From positions 434,001-498,000 of the forward strand of contig NZ_LR215041.1 of NCBI RefSeq assembly GCF_900660685.1: 64,000 bases of DNA, in the 5' to 3' direction. Made by a program: the position numbers and the translations under genes. Positions 55,603 through 64,000 of the stretch are shown piece by piece. This stretch comes from Mycoplasmopsis columbina. GTDB lineage: Bacteria; Bacillota_I; Bacilli_A; Mycoplasmatales; Metamycoplasmataceae. Every line of letters starts with the position of its first letter. Positions within the stretch are counted from its first letter, which is position 1. The notes under the pieces were generated by a model, which was not told the origin of the DNA, did not search any database, and saw nothing but the letters and a program-made list of their open reading frames with translations.

Positions 55603-58600
55603 TTATTTGTTTGTTTTTTCTTCTACTACAACTTTTCAATCTGCGTAATTATCGAAATCAGATCCAAGAACAACAGGGTAAAGATAGTTCTTATTAACTA
55701 GAATTGGTCTATAACTTTCAATTGTTTTATTACTTTCATTTACATAATCGTAATCTAAGTAAGTTGAAAATTCTTTCATTAGTTGAACAAGATCTTCATT
55801 TTTTTGTTTGCTTACATAGTCATATCAGAATGAAGCTGATCATAAACTTGTATCAGGATTATCATTAAGGAATTGAACTCTTTGAGTGTCAGGATTTCTA
55901 TAAAGTTTATAACGATTTGTTGTTGAATCTAAAACAAATTTAACTTGATTAACATATCCAAATCTATTGTTTAAGAAGTTTGGATCAACCAAATAAAGTT
56001 TTTCTAAACTTAATTCTGTATCTGAACCCTCTTTAATAAATTTGTGAGTTTTTTCATATTCTAAAAGACCATCAGCTAATTTTGCAATTTGTGGGAATAG
56101 AGCTTTGAATTTGTTGTATTTAGTTTCATCTGAAGATTTTAAAGCATAAATTTGAGTAAGTTGTGGCAATAATTGTGAAGTAGTTGTTAGTCCATCGTAA
56201 CCTGAACCAATTGAATCATAATCATAACCTCAAGCAGTTCTTACATAACCATTTAATCCTGATCTAGTAAATTCTTCTCATTCTCCTTCAGCTTTTGTGA
56301 AATAAACTAATTCTAAATCAAGTCTACTATTAAGTTCTCTAGCTACTCTTGCTAGATTTTCAACTCTTTGTTGTGTTTTGCTGTCAAGATTTGTAAATAA
56401 GTAGAATAAGTTAACTTTGATATTGTGACCTGCATAATCAGGATATCTTCTATCAAATTCATCAAGTACTTTTTTCATTTCATCTTTTAATTTGTCAAAA
56501 TATACTGATTTAAGTTTTTCATTATCATCTGATTTTGAACTAGCATATTGTTTGTTATCTTCAAGTGATATTTCATATTTTGGTTCTGAGTCAGTGCCAA
56601 AATTGATTTTGTTACCATCTACATCAATTGCATAAAGTTTATTAATTTCTGAATTAGCTTCCAATGGTGTTTTGTATTTAGCAGTTTCTTGATCTGAACC
56701 ACCAATTTTTGAATCTGAAGCCACTTTAGCAAATCATGGTTGTTGTAAGTCATTTGATTGAATTGACACAACTGTATTTCAGTTAATTGCTGCTTTAAGT
56801 ATTGATCTAAAAGATAAACCTAAACCTAAAATATATTCATCAGTTGGTTTTTGACCTGCCGCTAATTGTGTTCTTGTTAGTCCTCAATTTATTAAGGCAT
56901 ATTCATCAGTGAATTTGTATTTTTCAGGATTATCGGTAGTTACTGGATATGCATTTTGCAAGTATGAGTAGTGTGGAGTATTAGTATTTTTAATTTGTGT
57001 GTATTGTAAACCAAATTTACTTGGATTGCTTTCTACTTCTAATTTTTGCTTATCAGTTAATGAAGAATATGGAACTTGTGTAAGTCTTCCAGATTTATAA
57101 AGATTAAAGGTTCTGTCTCTAAAAATGTTGGCATCAATAGGTTGTTGGAAATCATTTGTGATTTTAACAATGTTATCTGTTGAATTTACAAACTCTTCAT
57201 CATAAAAGTGAGTATTTTTAAAGAATTGTTGTCTAAGATTTTTAAGTCCTGTAGTGTAGTAGTAACCATTAAATAAATTATTTTTAACACTTACACCATA
57301 TCAATAAATTCCTGATTTGAAAGCAATACTATCTTTATCTAATGTACTTAATGCGTAGTAGAACTGAGCGGCATCTTCAGGAGCATCACCTAGATAGTTG
57401 TAAACAAAATCTAATTTAGAATCTTTAATATGTGCTTTAAAGTAGTTAAGTATTGACACTGTTAAATCAGATAATCTTTTTTCAGCAACATTTTTTTCTT
57501 CTGCTGCTGCATTAGTTTTAGTTTCATTAGCTTGGATTTCACTATCCACAGTTTGAAGAATTTCATTTGCTTTGTTTAAAGTAGCTTTTTGTTCATCTGT
57601 TCTTTGTGCTTCAGCAATTTTTTCAATAGACTTTTTGTCTTCTTGAGCTTGTTTCTTTTTGTTTTTAGAAGCAGCTAAATCAGCAGCTGCATTTTCATAC
57701 ACAGTAGTTTTTTCTGTTACAACAGTTGTTGCTTGCGCAATTTCTGCTTTTTTGGCATCTGCATCTGAAACTTGTTTTCAATAATCTTCTGTAAGTTTTA
57801 CAATTTTAGCGTTTTGTTCTTCGATATAGTCAGATGGTGCAGCAACAAATGTAAGATCTTTTTCAAACATTTTGTCATATAACTCTTTAAAATTATATGA
57901 ATCACTTGAATTTCCACCGCCAACAGCCTCAAAGCTAATAGCTTCTTTATTTTTAATAGATTCTGGCAATGAATCTGCTGTTAATTTGGTAATAAAGTCA
58001 TTTGGATTATTAAATTTTGAAGAATCAATTCCATAAAGTTCAAATAAATATTCGTTAGGATATCTTACTTGATCTGTGAAATAAATGCTAGTTTTTTCCA
58101 ATAATGTTTTTCTTGTTAATCTATCAAGATAAAGGCTTCCACCATGCTCATGTCTAAAGTCAGTGTCAATAGCTTTTGTTCTTCATCATGAATATAAAAT
58201 ATCCTTTGTTTTAACTGTATAACCTGTGTCATTGCCCTGACTATCAACTCATTTAACACCTTCTCTAATTACAAGTTGTACTTTTTTAGCATTTTGAAGT
58301 GCTGTTTGGAAGGCTAAACTATTAATTGATTTTTCGTTGTTTGATGATAATTCAACATTAAGTGATGAATAATATTGTTTACCATTTAAAGTTTCAGTTG
58401 GTTCTGGTGTAACTTCAGCTTCATCATTGTCAAAAACTTTTACTTGATCATCTTTAGTAGTAACAACTACCGCTGTTGCAAGTTCAAGTTTATGTTTTAA
58501 AAATACCGGTTTAACAACTTTAACTTCTGGCTTTCCGTCAATTTCAACAACTTCAGTTTGTGCTGAATTTAAAGCTTGTTGTCTACCCAAAGTCAAATTA

Positions 58601-58800
58601 ACAATACCTGATCCATTTTGATCAATTGCACCACCATATGATGCAGTACTATCATAATCAAATGCTTTTAGTATTCTAGCTGAATTAATTAATGATACTA
58701 TTTCTCTTCTTTGCACTTCATTTGTTGAACATGCTACTGCAACAACAGGCAGTGACAGCAATGAAAATGCAGGTAGAAGTAATAATTTCCTTTTTTTCAT
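55603..58800 (-). CDS. oppA: oligopeptide-binding lipoprotein OppA
   Basis: 1065 aa. Signal peptide of a lipoprotein with lipobox VVAVACS (Cys24). Matches large mollicute OppA proteins in length and in the TRSGLNGYVRTAWGYDYDS region near residue 845. A Lys/Glu/Ala-rich coiled-coil insertion spans about residues 365-450 (AEAQRTDEQKATL). I did not find Walker A/B motifs like those reported for M. hominis P100. First opp gene; TATAAT-containing promoter about 160 nt upstream. Confidence 0.92.
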
Positions 58801-59148
58801 TTTTTCTCCTAAATTTTGATTAAAAGGTATGTATCCATATTTATGTATGTAAAAAATTTAAAAATTTTACTCTTCATCTAATTTTTCAAATTTTAAAAAT
58901 TTAAGTATTAGCTAAGATTGCATGTTTATAATGCATATATATAAATATGAATACTTTCCATTATATTAGAATTTTAGAATAGAATAAATTAATAATGATC
59001 TATTCTCATTATTCTATTATTATGTTAAATTTGACTTTGAAACTCTAATTAATTATGATTATGGTGTGAATTACAATTTATAAAATAAATTTAGCTTAGT
59101 TTGATTAATGTATTTTAAGTGCTTATTATTACTTTATTTAAATGAATT
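58801..59148. other. 348-nt gap upstream of oppA
   Basis: No gene is supported. It holds the oppA promoter (minus strand ATTCTAATATAAT at 58960-58972), an AATAATGA / TCATTATT hairpin at 58991-59013, and ATAAATTTAGCT at 59085-59096, which matches 12 nt of the 19-bp repeat at 59405-59472. Otherwise it is AT-rich filler. Confidence 0.6.
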
Positions 59149-59313
59149 CTAGTTGTGGCAAATAACTTTATTAACTCTTGCCATTTTAATGATAGGCATA
59201 ATAATACCCATCATTTTAATTGAGTTAACAAAGTTAGCAAAAAAAACAGCAGTAAAACGTTTTACTGTTCATGAAAAGCTATTTGAATTTACATTTAAAT
59301 AGTTCTGTTGCAT
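59149..59313 (-). CDS. 54-aa small ORF upstream of oppA
   Basis: Begins at ATG 59313 with AAAGGA 8 nt upstream and a -10-like TAAAAT (TGTAAAAT) before that. Contains one TGA-Trp (SFSW). Residues 15-45 are hydrophobic with basic ends (VKRFTAVFFANFVNSIK, then MMGIIMPIIKMARVNK), as in a small membrane peptide. No family recognised. The oppA operon is the next gene on the same strand, 348 nt away, so it could also be a leader ORF. Confidence 0.55.
59250..59267. repeat. 18-bp perfect palindrome inside the small ORF
   Basis: CAGTAAAACGTTTTACTG. On the minus strand it is followed by a run of eight T (59246-59239), the form of an intrinsic terminator or attenuator within the ORF. Confidence 0.7.
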
Positions 59314-59404
59314 GAGCTGTTTCCTTTCAATTTAACGCCTTAATTTTACACAATATTTTGAAAAAAGAAAATTTTTACTAATTTTTTTAAAAATTTATTT
59401 TGTC

Positions 59405-59472
59405 TATTTTTAGCTAAATTTATCAAATACCTAATATTTTCATTATAATAAAAATAAATTTAGCTAAAAATA
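59405..59472. repeat. perfect 19-bp inverted repeat between divergent genes
   Basis: Arms TATTTTTAGCTAAATTTAT (59405-59423) and its exact complement (59454-59472) are 30 nt apart. Each arm holds the 10-bp palindrome TTTAGCTAAA. It lies between the small minus ORF and the plus gene at 59507, where an operator pair would sit. Confidence 0.85.
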
Positions 59473-59506
59473 ATGCTAGTTGCAAAAATATTAAAATAGG
59501 TATATT

Positions 59507-60403
59507 ATGAGAGAAAGAAAATATCGCCCAATAGAAGATTCTCAAACTGTAGAAGTAATTAGAAATAATCAAGAATTAGATTATGTAGCTAGCGATCAAA
59601 AAATTCATCGCGATCCTAAAAATCAAATTTCTCCAAGAGTTTATAAAGTAATTAGACAAGAAAAAGTAATTAAAATAATTAATATGTCAATTTCTTTTTC
59701 ACTAATGCTTATTGCTATTATTTTATTTATTTTAACTTATACACAGGTAGGAATTTTTACTGCTAAACTTTACGTTGGATATTTAATTATTTTTGGTGCA
59801 ATTGCTTTTTTTGCAATGGTTTTTGGTATTAAAAATGCCATTGAAAATAAAAAATGATCTAACACTGTCCAAAAATACCGGGAAGCCTTAAATATAGGTG
59901 ATTACAACACAAGCAATACATTTCATATTGCTTATCGTAAAATTGTTTTAAAGGATGTTAATTTAACTTGATTAGTAATTTTTGCAATAACTTACGTGGG
60001 ATTATTTTCTTTAATTATTTATGGTTTATACTCAAGTAAGGAATGAGTAATTGACAAAGAAAATTTTAAACTTAAGCTTGAGTGAGCCAAATGATTAGAT
60101 AATACTTTTGGAAATACAATTTTATTATGTATTTTATGCGGTATTTCACTTACAACATTAGTTGCTACTTACATTAGTATTCTATTATTTGACAAAAAAA
60201 GATTAAGTGACATTGATGATTTTTTAGGTGAAAAATCAATTGAAATATTAAAAAACATTAATGATGATAAAAAAGCAAGAAATAAAGCTTGATTAAAAAG
60301 TTATTTAATAATTGTGGCTTTAACTATTCTTGTACCTATTGCTATTATTCTTTTCATTTTATGAAGAGTAATTGGCAAAAAGCTTGTTAAAAAAAGTACT
60401 TAG
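59507..60403 (+). CDS. four-TM membrane protein of unknown function
   Basis: 298 aa. A charged N-terminal tail (1-55), TM pairs near residues 60-100 and 150-225, and a last helix near 265-290; the middle KYREALNIGDYNTSNT loop is cytoplasmic by charge. TGA-Trp throughout. Start ATG 59507 after AATAGG, which is weak. I do not recognise the family. The inverted repeat upstream suggests regulation together with the small minus ORF. Confidence 0.78.
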
Positions 60404-60431
60404 AATGAACTTTTAAAAGTTCATTTTTTTA
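60404..60431 (+). terminator. terminator of the 59507-60403 gene
   Basis: 22-bp palindrome (AATGAACTTTT and its complement) followed by a T-run directly after the stop. Confidence 0.85.
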
Positions 60432-60502
60432 AACTCTTAAATAAAAAAGTTCTTTCCAATATAATTTAAAATGTATATTTGTACAAACAATAAGGAGATC
60501 AT

Positions 60503-61015
60503 ATGAAAAGAACAGTTCAATTAGGTGATGCAACTTTAACCTTTGTAGGTCAAGAAGCGCAACTAGGACAACAACTAGAATTAAAAGGAGCTAAGGCAGG
60601 AGATTTTGCTCAATCTTTAGCAACAAGAATCCATGATTATGCAGTTTTAGCAGTTTTCCCATCTTCAAACACAAGTGTGTGTGATATGCAAATTTTAGAA
60701 TTAAGTAAAATATCAGAAACTTATCCAAATTTTGATTACATTACTTTCTCAGTAGATTTACCTTCAGCCTTAGCTGATTATAAAAATTTACATCCAACTG
60801 GTAAAGTTGAATTATATTCAGACTACTATAACCATTATGTTGCAAAACAATTAGGTTTATTAATTGAAGAAATTCACTTAATGGGTAGAGCAATGTTTAT
60901 TTTAGACAAAGAAAATAAAATTATTTACAAACAAATCAATAGTCAAGTAAAAGAACAAGTTGATTTTGCAAGCTTGAAAAACGAATTAGAGAAATTGTCA
61001 AATTTAACTAAATAG
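60503..61015 (+). CDS. tpx: thiol peroxidase, single-cysteine form
   Basis: 170 aa, normal Tpx length. Peroxidatic Cys60 in NTSVCDMQ (family T-x-x-C). The usual resolving Cys in the LPFA...RFC region is absent (SVDLPSALADYKNL) and Cys60 is the only Cys. It would reduce hydroperoxides and need an external thiol to recycle. ATG 60503 after AAGGAG; -10 TATAAT about 40 nt upstream. Monocistronic. Confidence 0.9.
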   Translation: MKRTVQLGDATLTFVGQEAQLGQQLELKGAKAGDFAQSLATRIHDYAVLAVFPSSNTSVCDMQILELSKISETYPNFDYITFSVDLPSALADYKNLHPTGKVELYSDYYNHYVAKQLGLLIEEIHLMGRAMFILDKENKIIYKQINSQVKEQVDFASLKNELEKLSNLTK

Positions 61016-61126
61016 ATTTTTAAAAAATATATTGTGCAAGAAAATATCAATTATTTAAATAAGCAATAAAAAGATATTCAAATTTATAATCAGTATCAAG
61101 TTTCCAATTTCAAGAGAAAACTTGTT

Positions 61127-61447
61127 ATGTTGTTTTTAAGCATTTTTATAGATTCTTTTGGACTTTCTTGATTTTACATAGGTAGGGAAAAAATTGGATT
61201 TGTTAGACTAATAGTTACTTCTTTACTTATCATTGCAACAATAACAATTTTGATTTTGATAAGCAATTATTCCAAATCACTAATATCAATAGAAAAATTT
61301 GAAGAAACTATAAATCTGATAATAAAACTAGATTTTGCAAAAACTGCTTTAATTATCATAATTGGCATCATTAATGCAGTTGAATTGCTTTACATTATAA
61401 TAAATGATGCAATTATCGACTTAAAAGGTTTTTTTCCTGAATGATAA
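61127..61447 (+). CDS. TM2-like membrane protein, possibly N-terminally truncated
   Basis: 106 aa from ATG 61127, with helices near residues 1-20, 28-50 and 75-95. The opening FLSIFIDSFGLSWFYIGRE matches the TM2 pattern (LLSxFLGxFGxxxFY) and its neighbour at 61671. In frame upstream, VSNFKRKL (the lead of the TM2 motif) is present but lacks an ATG, and a TAA at 61067 interrupts an open stretch from GTG 61034. This may be decay of the 5' end. The weak ribosome site supports that. Confidence 0.65.
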
Positions 61448-61462
61448 AATTATTTTAGTTAA

Positions 61463-61511
61463 AAACAGGCATACAAATTACACTCAAATGTATTGTAATT
61501 TGTATGTTTTT
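61463..61511 (+). terminator. terminator after the first TM2-like gene
   Basis: 13-bp perfect stem CATACAAATTACA / TGTAATTTGTATG with an 11-nt loop and T's. Confidence 0.85.
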
Positions 61512-61670
61512 AATAAATATATATAAAGTTTAATTGATTCTTTTTTTATTAATATTAAAATAGTTGTATACAAAAAAATAAATAATTAAATTAAATGTTT
61601 TTTTATGTTGTTTAAAAATTTATAAAAATTAAAATAAATATTGTTTAAATAAGGTGTAAATAAGGAAAAT

Positions 61671-62069
61671 ATGAAAAAATTTAATATAAGCAAAAATTTT
61701 CTTCCTTCACATAGTAATTCCTTCACTTTAAAAAGAAAACTTCATATGTTTCTTTTAAGTTTATTTTTAGGAACTTTTGGAGCATGTTGATTTTATATTG
61801 AAAAAAGAAAAAATGGTTTTATTAGATTAGGAATTGCTTTACCACTAGTTATTACAATTTCAATTCTTGGTGTAATTATTTCTATTAGCAATTTTCGTAT
61901 GTCAATTGATACAGAAGCAATTTATAACACAATTTTTTTATTAAAAAAAATGAACACTGCAATCACTGTTTTGTCTTCTATAGTGGCCACAATAAACATA
62001 GTTGAAATTCTTTATATAATATTTAATAAAAATCTAAAAGATTCGTATGGTTTTATTCTTAGCTGATAA
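61671..62069 (+). CDS. TM2-like membrane protein
   Basis: 132 aa, ATG 61671 after TAAGGAAA. FTLKRKLHMFLLSLFLGTFG and then WFYIEKRKNGFIRLG are a TM2 domain pattern; a later NIVEILYIIFNKN segment matches NAVELLYIIIND in the preceding paralogue. About four helices. The function of TM2 proteins is largely unknown. Intact copy of a tandem pair. Confidence 0.75.
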
Positions 62070-62195
62070 ATTAACTTAATTATGAACAAAACATTTTTCT
62101 GAAATTAAATGCTTTTAAATAATTAATTTTTTAGTTTGTTTTTAAAAATTTTCTTTATTAAACTTCATTGAAGTATAATTCAAAAAAGGATAAGT

Positions 62196-62330
62196 ATGAA
62201 AAAAGAATTTTGACGTTTGAAATGATGAGAATTCAAATTACGAATCAAAGGATTAAAACCTTCGCCAAAAGAAAAATCTAGTTTAATTAGTTTTTTAATT
62301 GATTTATTCGATTTTTGTTTATTTTTATAA
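62196..62330 (+). CDS. 44-aa cationic/hydrophobic small ORF
   Basis: ATG 62196 follows AAAGGATAAG and a TATAAT at 62174-62179. The N-terminal half is basic with three TGA-encoded Trp (FWRLKWWEFKLRIKG); the C-terminal half is a hydrophobic stretch (SFLIDLFDFCLFL). The build is that of a small membrane-active or single-pass peptide. No family recognised; too short to be sure it is translated. Confidence 0.5.
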
Positions 62331-62400
62331 TAATAACCTATCAATAATTATTAAACATTCAATATATTTTTATTAATAATATATGTAAATGAAATTAATA

Positions 62401-62452
62401 AAAACACACCAAATATGTCTTTTTCTTCTGAACATAAATGGTGTGTTTTTTT
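62401..62452. terminator. terminator between the small ORF and secA
   Basis: 11-bp outer stem AAAACACACCA / TGGTGTGTTTT with an inner TATGT / ACATA pair and T-runs on both sides; serves the convergent secA. Confidence 0.82.
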
Positions 62453-62474
62453 AAAAAAATGAATTTAATAAAAA

Positions 62475-64000
62475 CTAATCTCTTTTTTCTACTAATTCAT
62501 TTAATTCTTGTGTTTGAGTTTTTAAATTATTGTACATTTTTAATAGATATTCTTCTCTTTCCTCTTCAGTTTGCGAAGGGGCTAGTTGAATAATTTCAGC
62601 AATTTGTTTAAATAAAGGATCGTTTCTAATTTCAGCACTAATTAACGTTTCACGACCTAGACGATCATTAAAAATTTCTTTAACAACATCATATGCAATG
62701 TCATTTAACATTTGATAAAACATTTTAGTTCCTTCATCAGTATACATTTGATAAGGATTCTTTTGTGCATATTGAACTAAATTAATATTTGATCTTAATT
62801 TATCCATTGCATCAATATGATTTTGTCAATATTTATCAACTACTTTTAATACTCTTGACTTTTCAATATACTGTGTATATTCTAAATCAACTTTTTCAAC
62901 AGCATTTTTATGTCATTCATCAAATGCTAAAAGCATTTTCTCGCCTAAAAATTCAGGTAGATCAGAGTCATGTACTTTTCTTAATTCTTTAGCAGTTAAA
63001 ATATGATTTTTCAATTTTTTAAAGAAATTTTCATTAACATATTCAATTAAAGCATCATAATTTAAACTACCACTTTTAAGTTTAAATTTATTGTATTTAG
63101 CAATTTGACTAGCCACATTTTTAATCATTTTTTTAATGACAAAAACAATATCATTACTGCTTAAAATTAAATCACGTTGTGCATAAAATAAATCTCTCTG
63201 TTGTCTAATAACATCATCATAGTGTAAAACACTTTTTCTACTATCGTAGTTAAAACCTTCGATTTTTTTCTGTGCATGTTTAAAACCAAAAAGCAAGCTC
63301 TTATTAGTAATTTCTTTATTGCCTTCTTTTTCGTATGATTTCTTAAATTCTTCATAGTTGGAAAAACGTTGCATTAATTGATCATCTAAAGAAAGGTAGA
63401 ACTTTGAAGTTCCAGGATCACCTTGCCGCCCTGAACGTCCTCTTAACTGATTATCAATTCTACGGCTTTCAGCTCTATCAGTTCCAATAACATATAATCC
63501 CCCTAATTCTAAGGCTTCTTTAGAAGGTTTAATATCAGTACCACGACCAGCCATATTAGTAGCAATTGTCACAGCTTTTACTTGTCCTGCTTGTGAAATA
63601 ATTTCAGCTTCAGAAGCATTTTGTTTAGCATTTAAAACTGTATGCGGAATATTTGCCCTTAGTAAAAACTCATGCAAGATTTCTGAATCTTCAATTTGTG
63701 CAGTTCCAATTAAAACTGGCTGACCTTTTTCATATAACTCTTTAACTTTTTCAGTTACTGCAATTCACTTACCTTCATATGAAGCAAAAATTGAATCCTC
63801 AAGATCTTGTCTTTGAATTGGGCGATTCGTTGGTACGGGATTTACCCGCATATTGTAAATATCAATAAATTCTTGCTCTTCTGTTTTAGCGGTTCCGGTC
63901 ATACCGCAAAGTTTTGTAAACATACGGAAAAAGTTTTGGTAAGTAATTGTTGCTAAAGTTTTAGTTTCAGGTTCAATTTGCACCATTTCCTTGGCTTGAA
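62475..64000 (-). CDS. secA: preprotein translocase ATPase SecA (3' part)
   Basis: Runs out of the window at its 5' end; 508 codons are visible, the last of them the stop. NBD2: [41 protein letters not shown], and [11 protein letters not shown]; then helical scaffold/wing with [12 protein letters not shown] and [14 protein letters not shown]. The C-terminal zinc-binding tail is missing (ends LNELVEKRD), as is common in mollicutes. TGA-Trp read in the middle. Confidence 0.96.

Noticed and set aside
59150-59302. Plus-strand ORF opposite the small minus ORF (TTG start, hydrophobic)
   Set aside because: No ATG, no ribosome site and a TAG directly before it; the minus-strand reading has all the signals.

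Overview
The window comes from a mollicute, most likely a Mycoplasma of the hominis group (Mycoplasmopsis/Metamycoplasma type). The DNA is very AT-rich, genes are tightly packed, and TGA is read as tryptophan throughout: most long genes close only when in-frame TGA codons are read through (pdp, lon, leuS, ftsZ, pcrA, the opp genes, secA). There is no cell-wall pathway. I cannot name the species from sequence alone.

Layout. 1-2.4 kb: deoxynucleoside salvage operon deoD(partial)-pdp-deoC. 2.4-4.9 kb: a CpG-methyltransferase-like gene interrupted by a (GA)10 tract, followed 2 nt later by an unrecognised gene; this looks like a phase-variable modification locus now in the OFF frame. 4.9-8.05 kb (minus): plsY-pncB, then three consecutive two-TM small membrane proteins. 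8.07-17.3 kb: a HAD phosphatase (+), then on minus lon, leuS (editing domain degenerate), an ECF S-component overlapping upp, and ktrB; ktrA diverges on plus. 18.3-22.1 kb: division cluster mraZ-rsmH-(FtsA-like gene)-ftsZ with 10-bp-spaced MraZ boxes. 22.1-28.5 kb: rsmE, pepO, and a heterodimeric ABC exporter (minus). 28.6-38.9 kb (+): a small membrane protein with the diadenylate cyclase cdaM, mgtE, asnS, a GT2-like gene, an RDD membrane protein, pcrA, a possible degenerate EAL-like membrane protein, and degV. 38.9-43.4 kb: pgk, tRNA-Leu with anticodon AAG, two small minus genes, tsf and rpsB with a structured leader. 43.6-49.4 kb (minus): two paralogous secreted/anchored proteins, then a two-nuclease operon (PD-(D/E)XK plus DUF2779/DEDD-like). 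49.6-58.8 kb (minus): oppABCDF. 58.8-62.4 kb: accessory stretch with a 54-codon minus ORF, a perfect 19-bp inverted repeat, membrane proteins including two TM2-like paralogues, tpx and a 44-aa ORF. 62.5-64 kb: 3' half of secA (minus).

Biology. Most of the window is housekeeping for a parasite that imports what it needs: oligopeptides (opp, with pepO as an oligopeptidase), nucleobases/nucleosides (deo operon, upp with its overlapping S-component), nicotinate (pncB), K+ and Mg2+ (ktrAB, mgtE). CdaM c-di-AMP is known in other bacteria to control K+ uptake, so ktrAB and cdaM may be functionally linked. The most notable observations are the dinucleotide-tract methyltransferase switch, the editing-deficient LeuRS, the AAG leucine tRNA, the pore Asp-to-Asn change in MgtE, the asymmetric ABC exporter, the two-nuclease operon, and the small-ORF/19-bp inverted-repeat island upstream of oppA.
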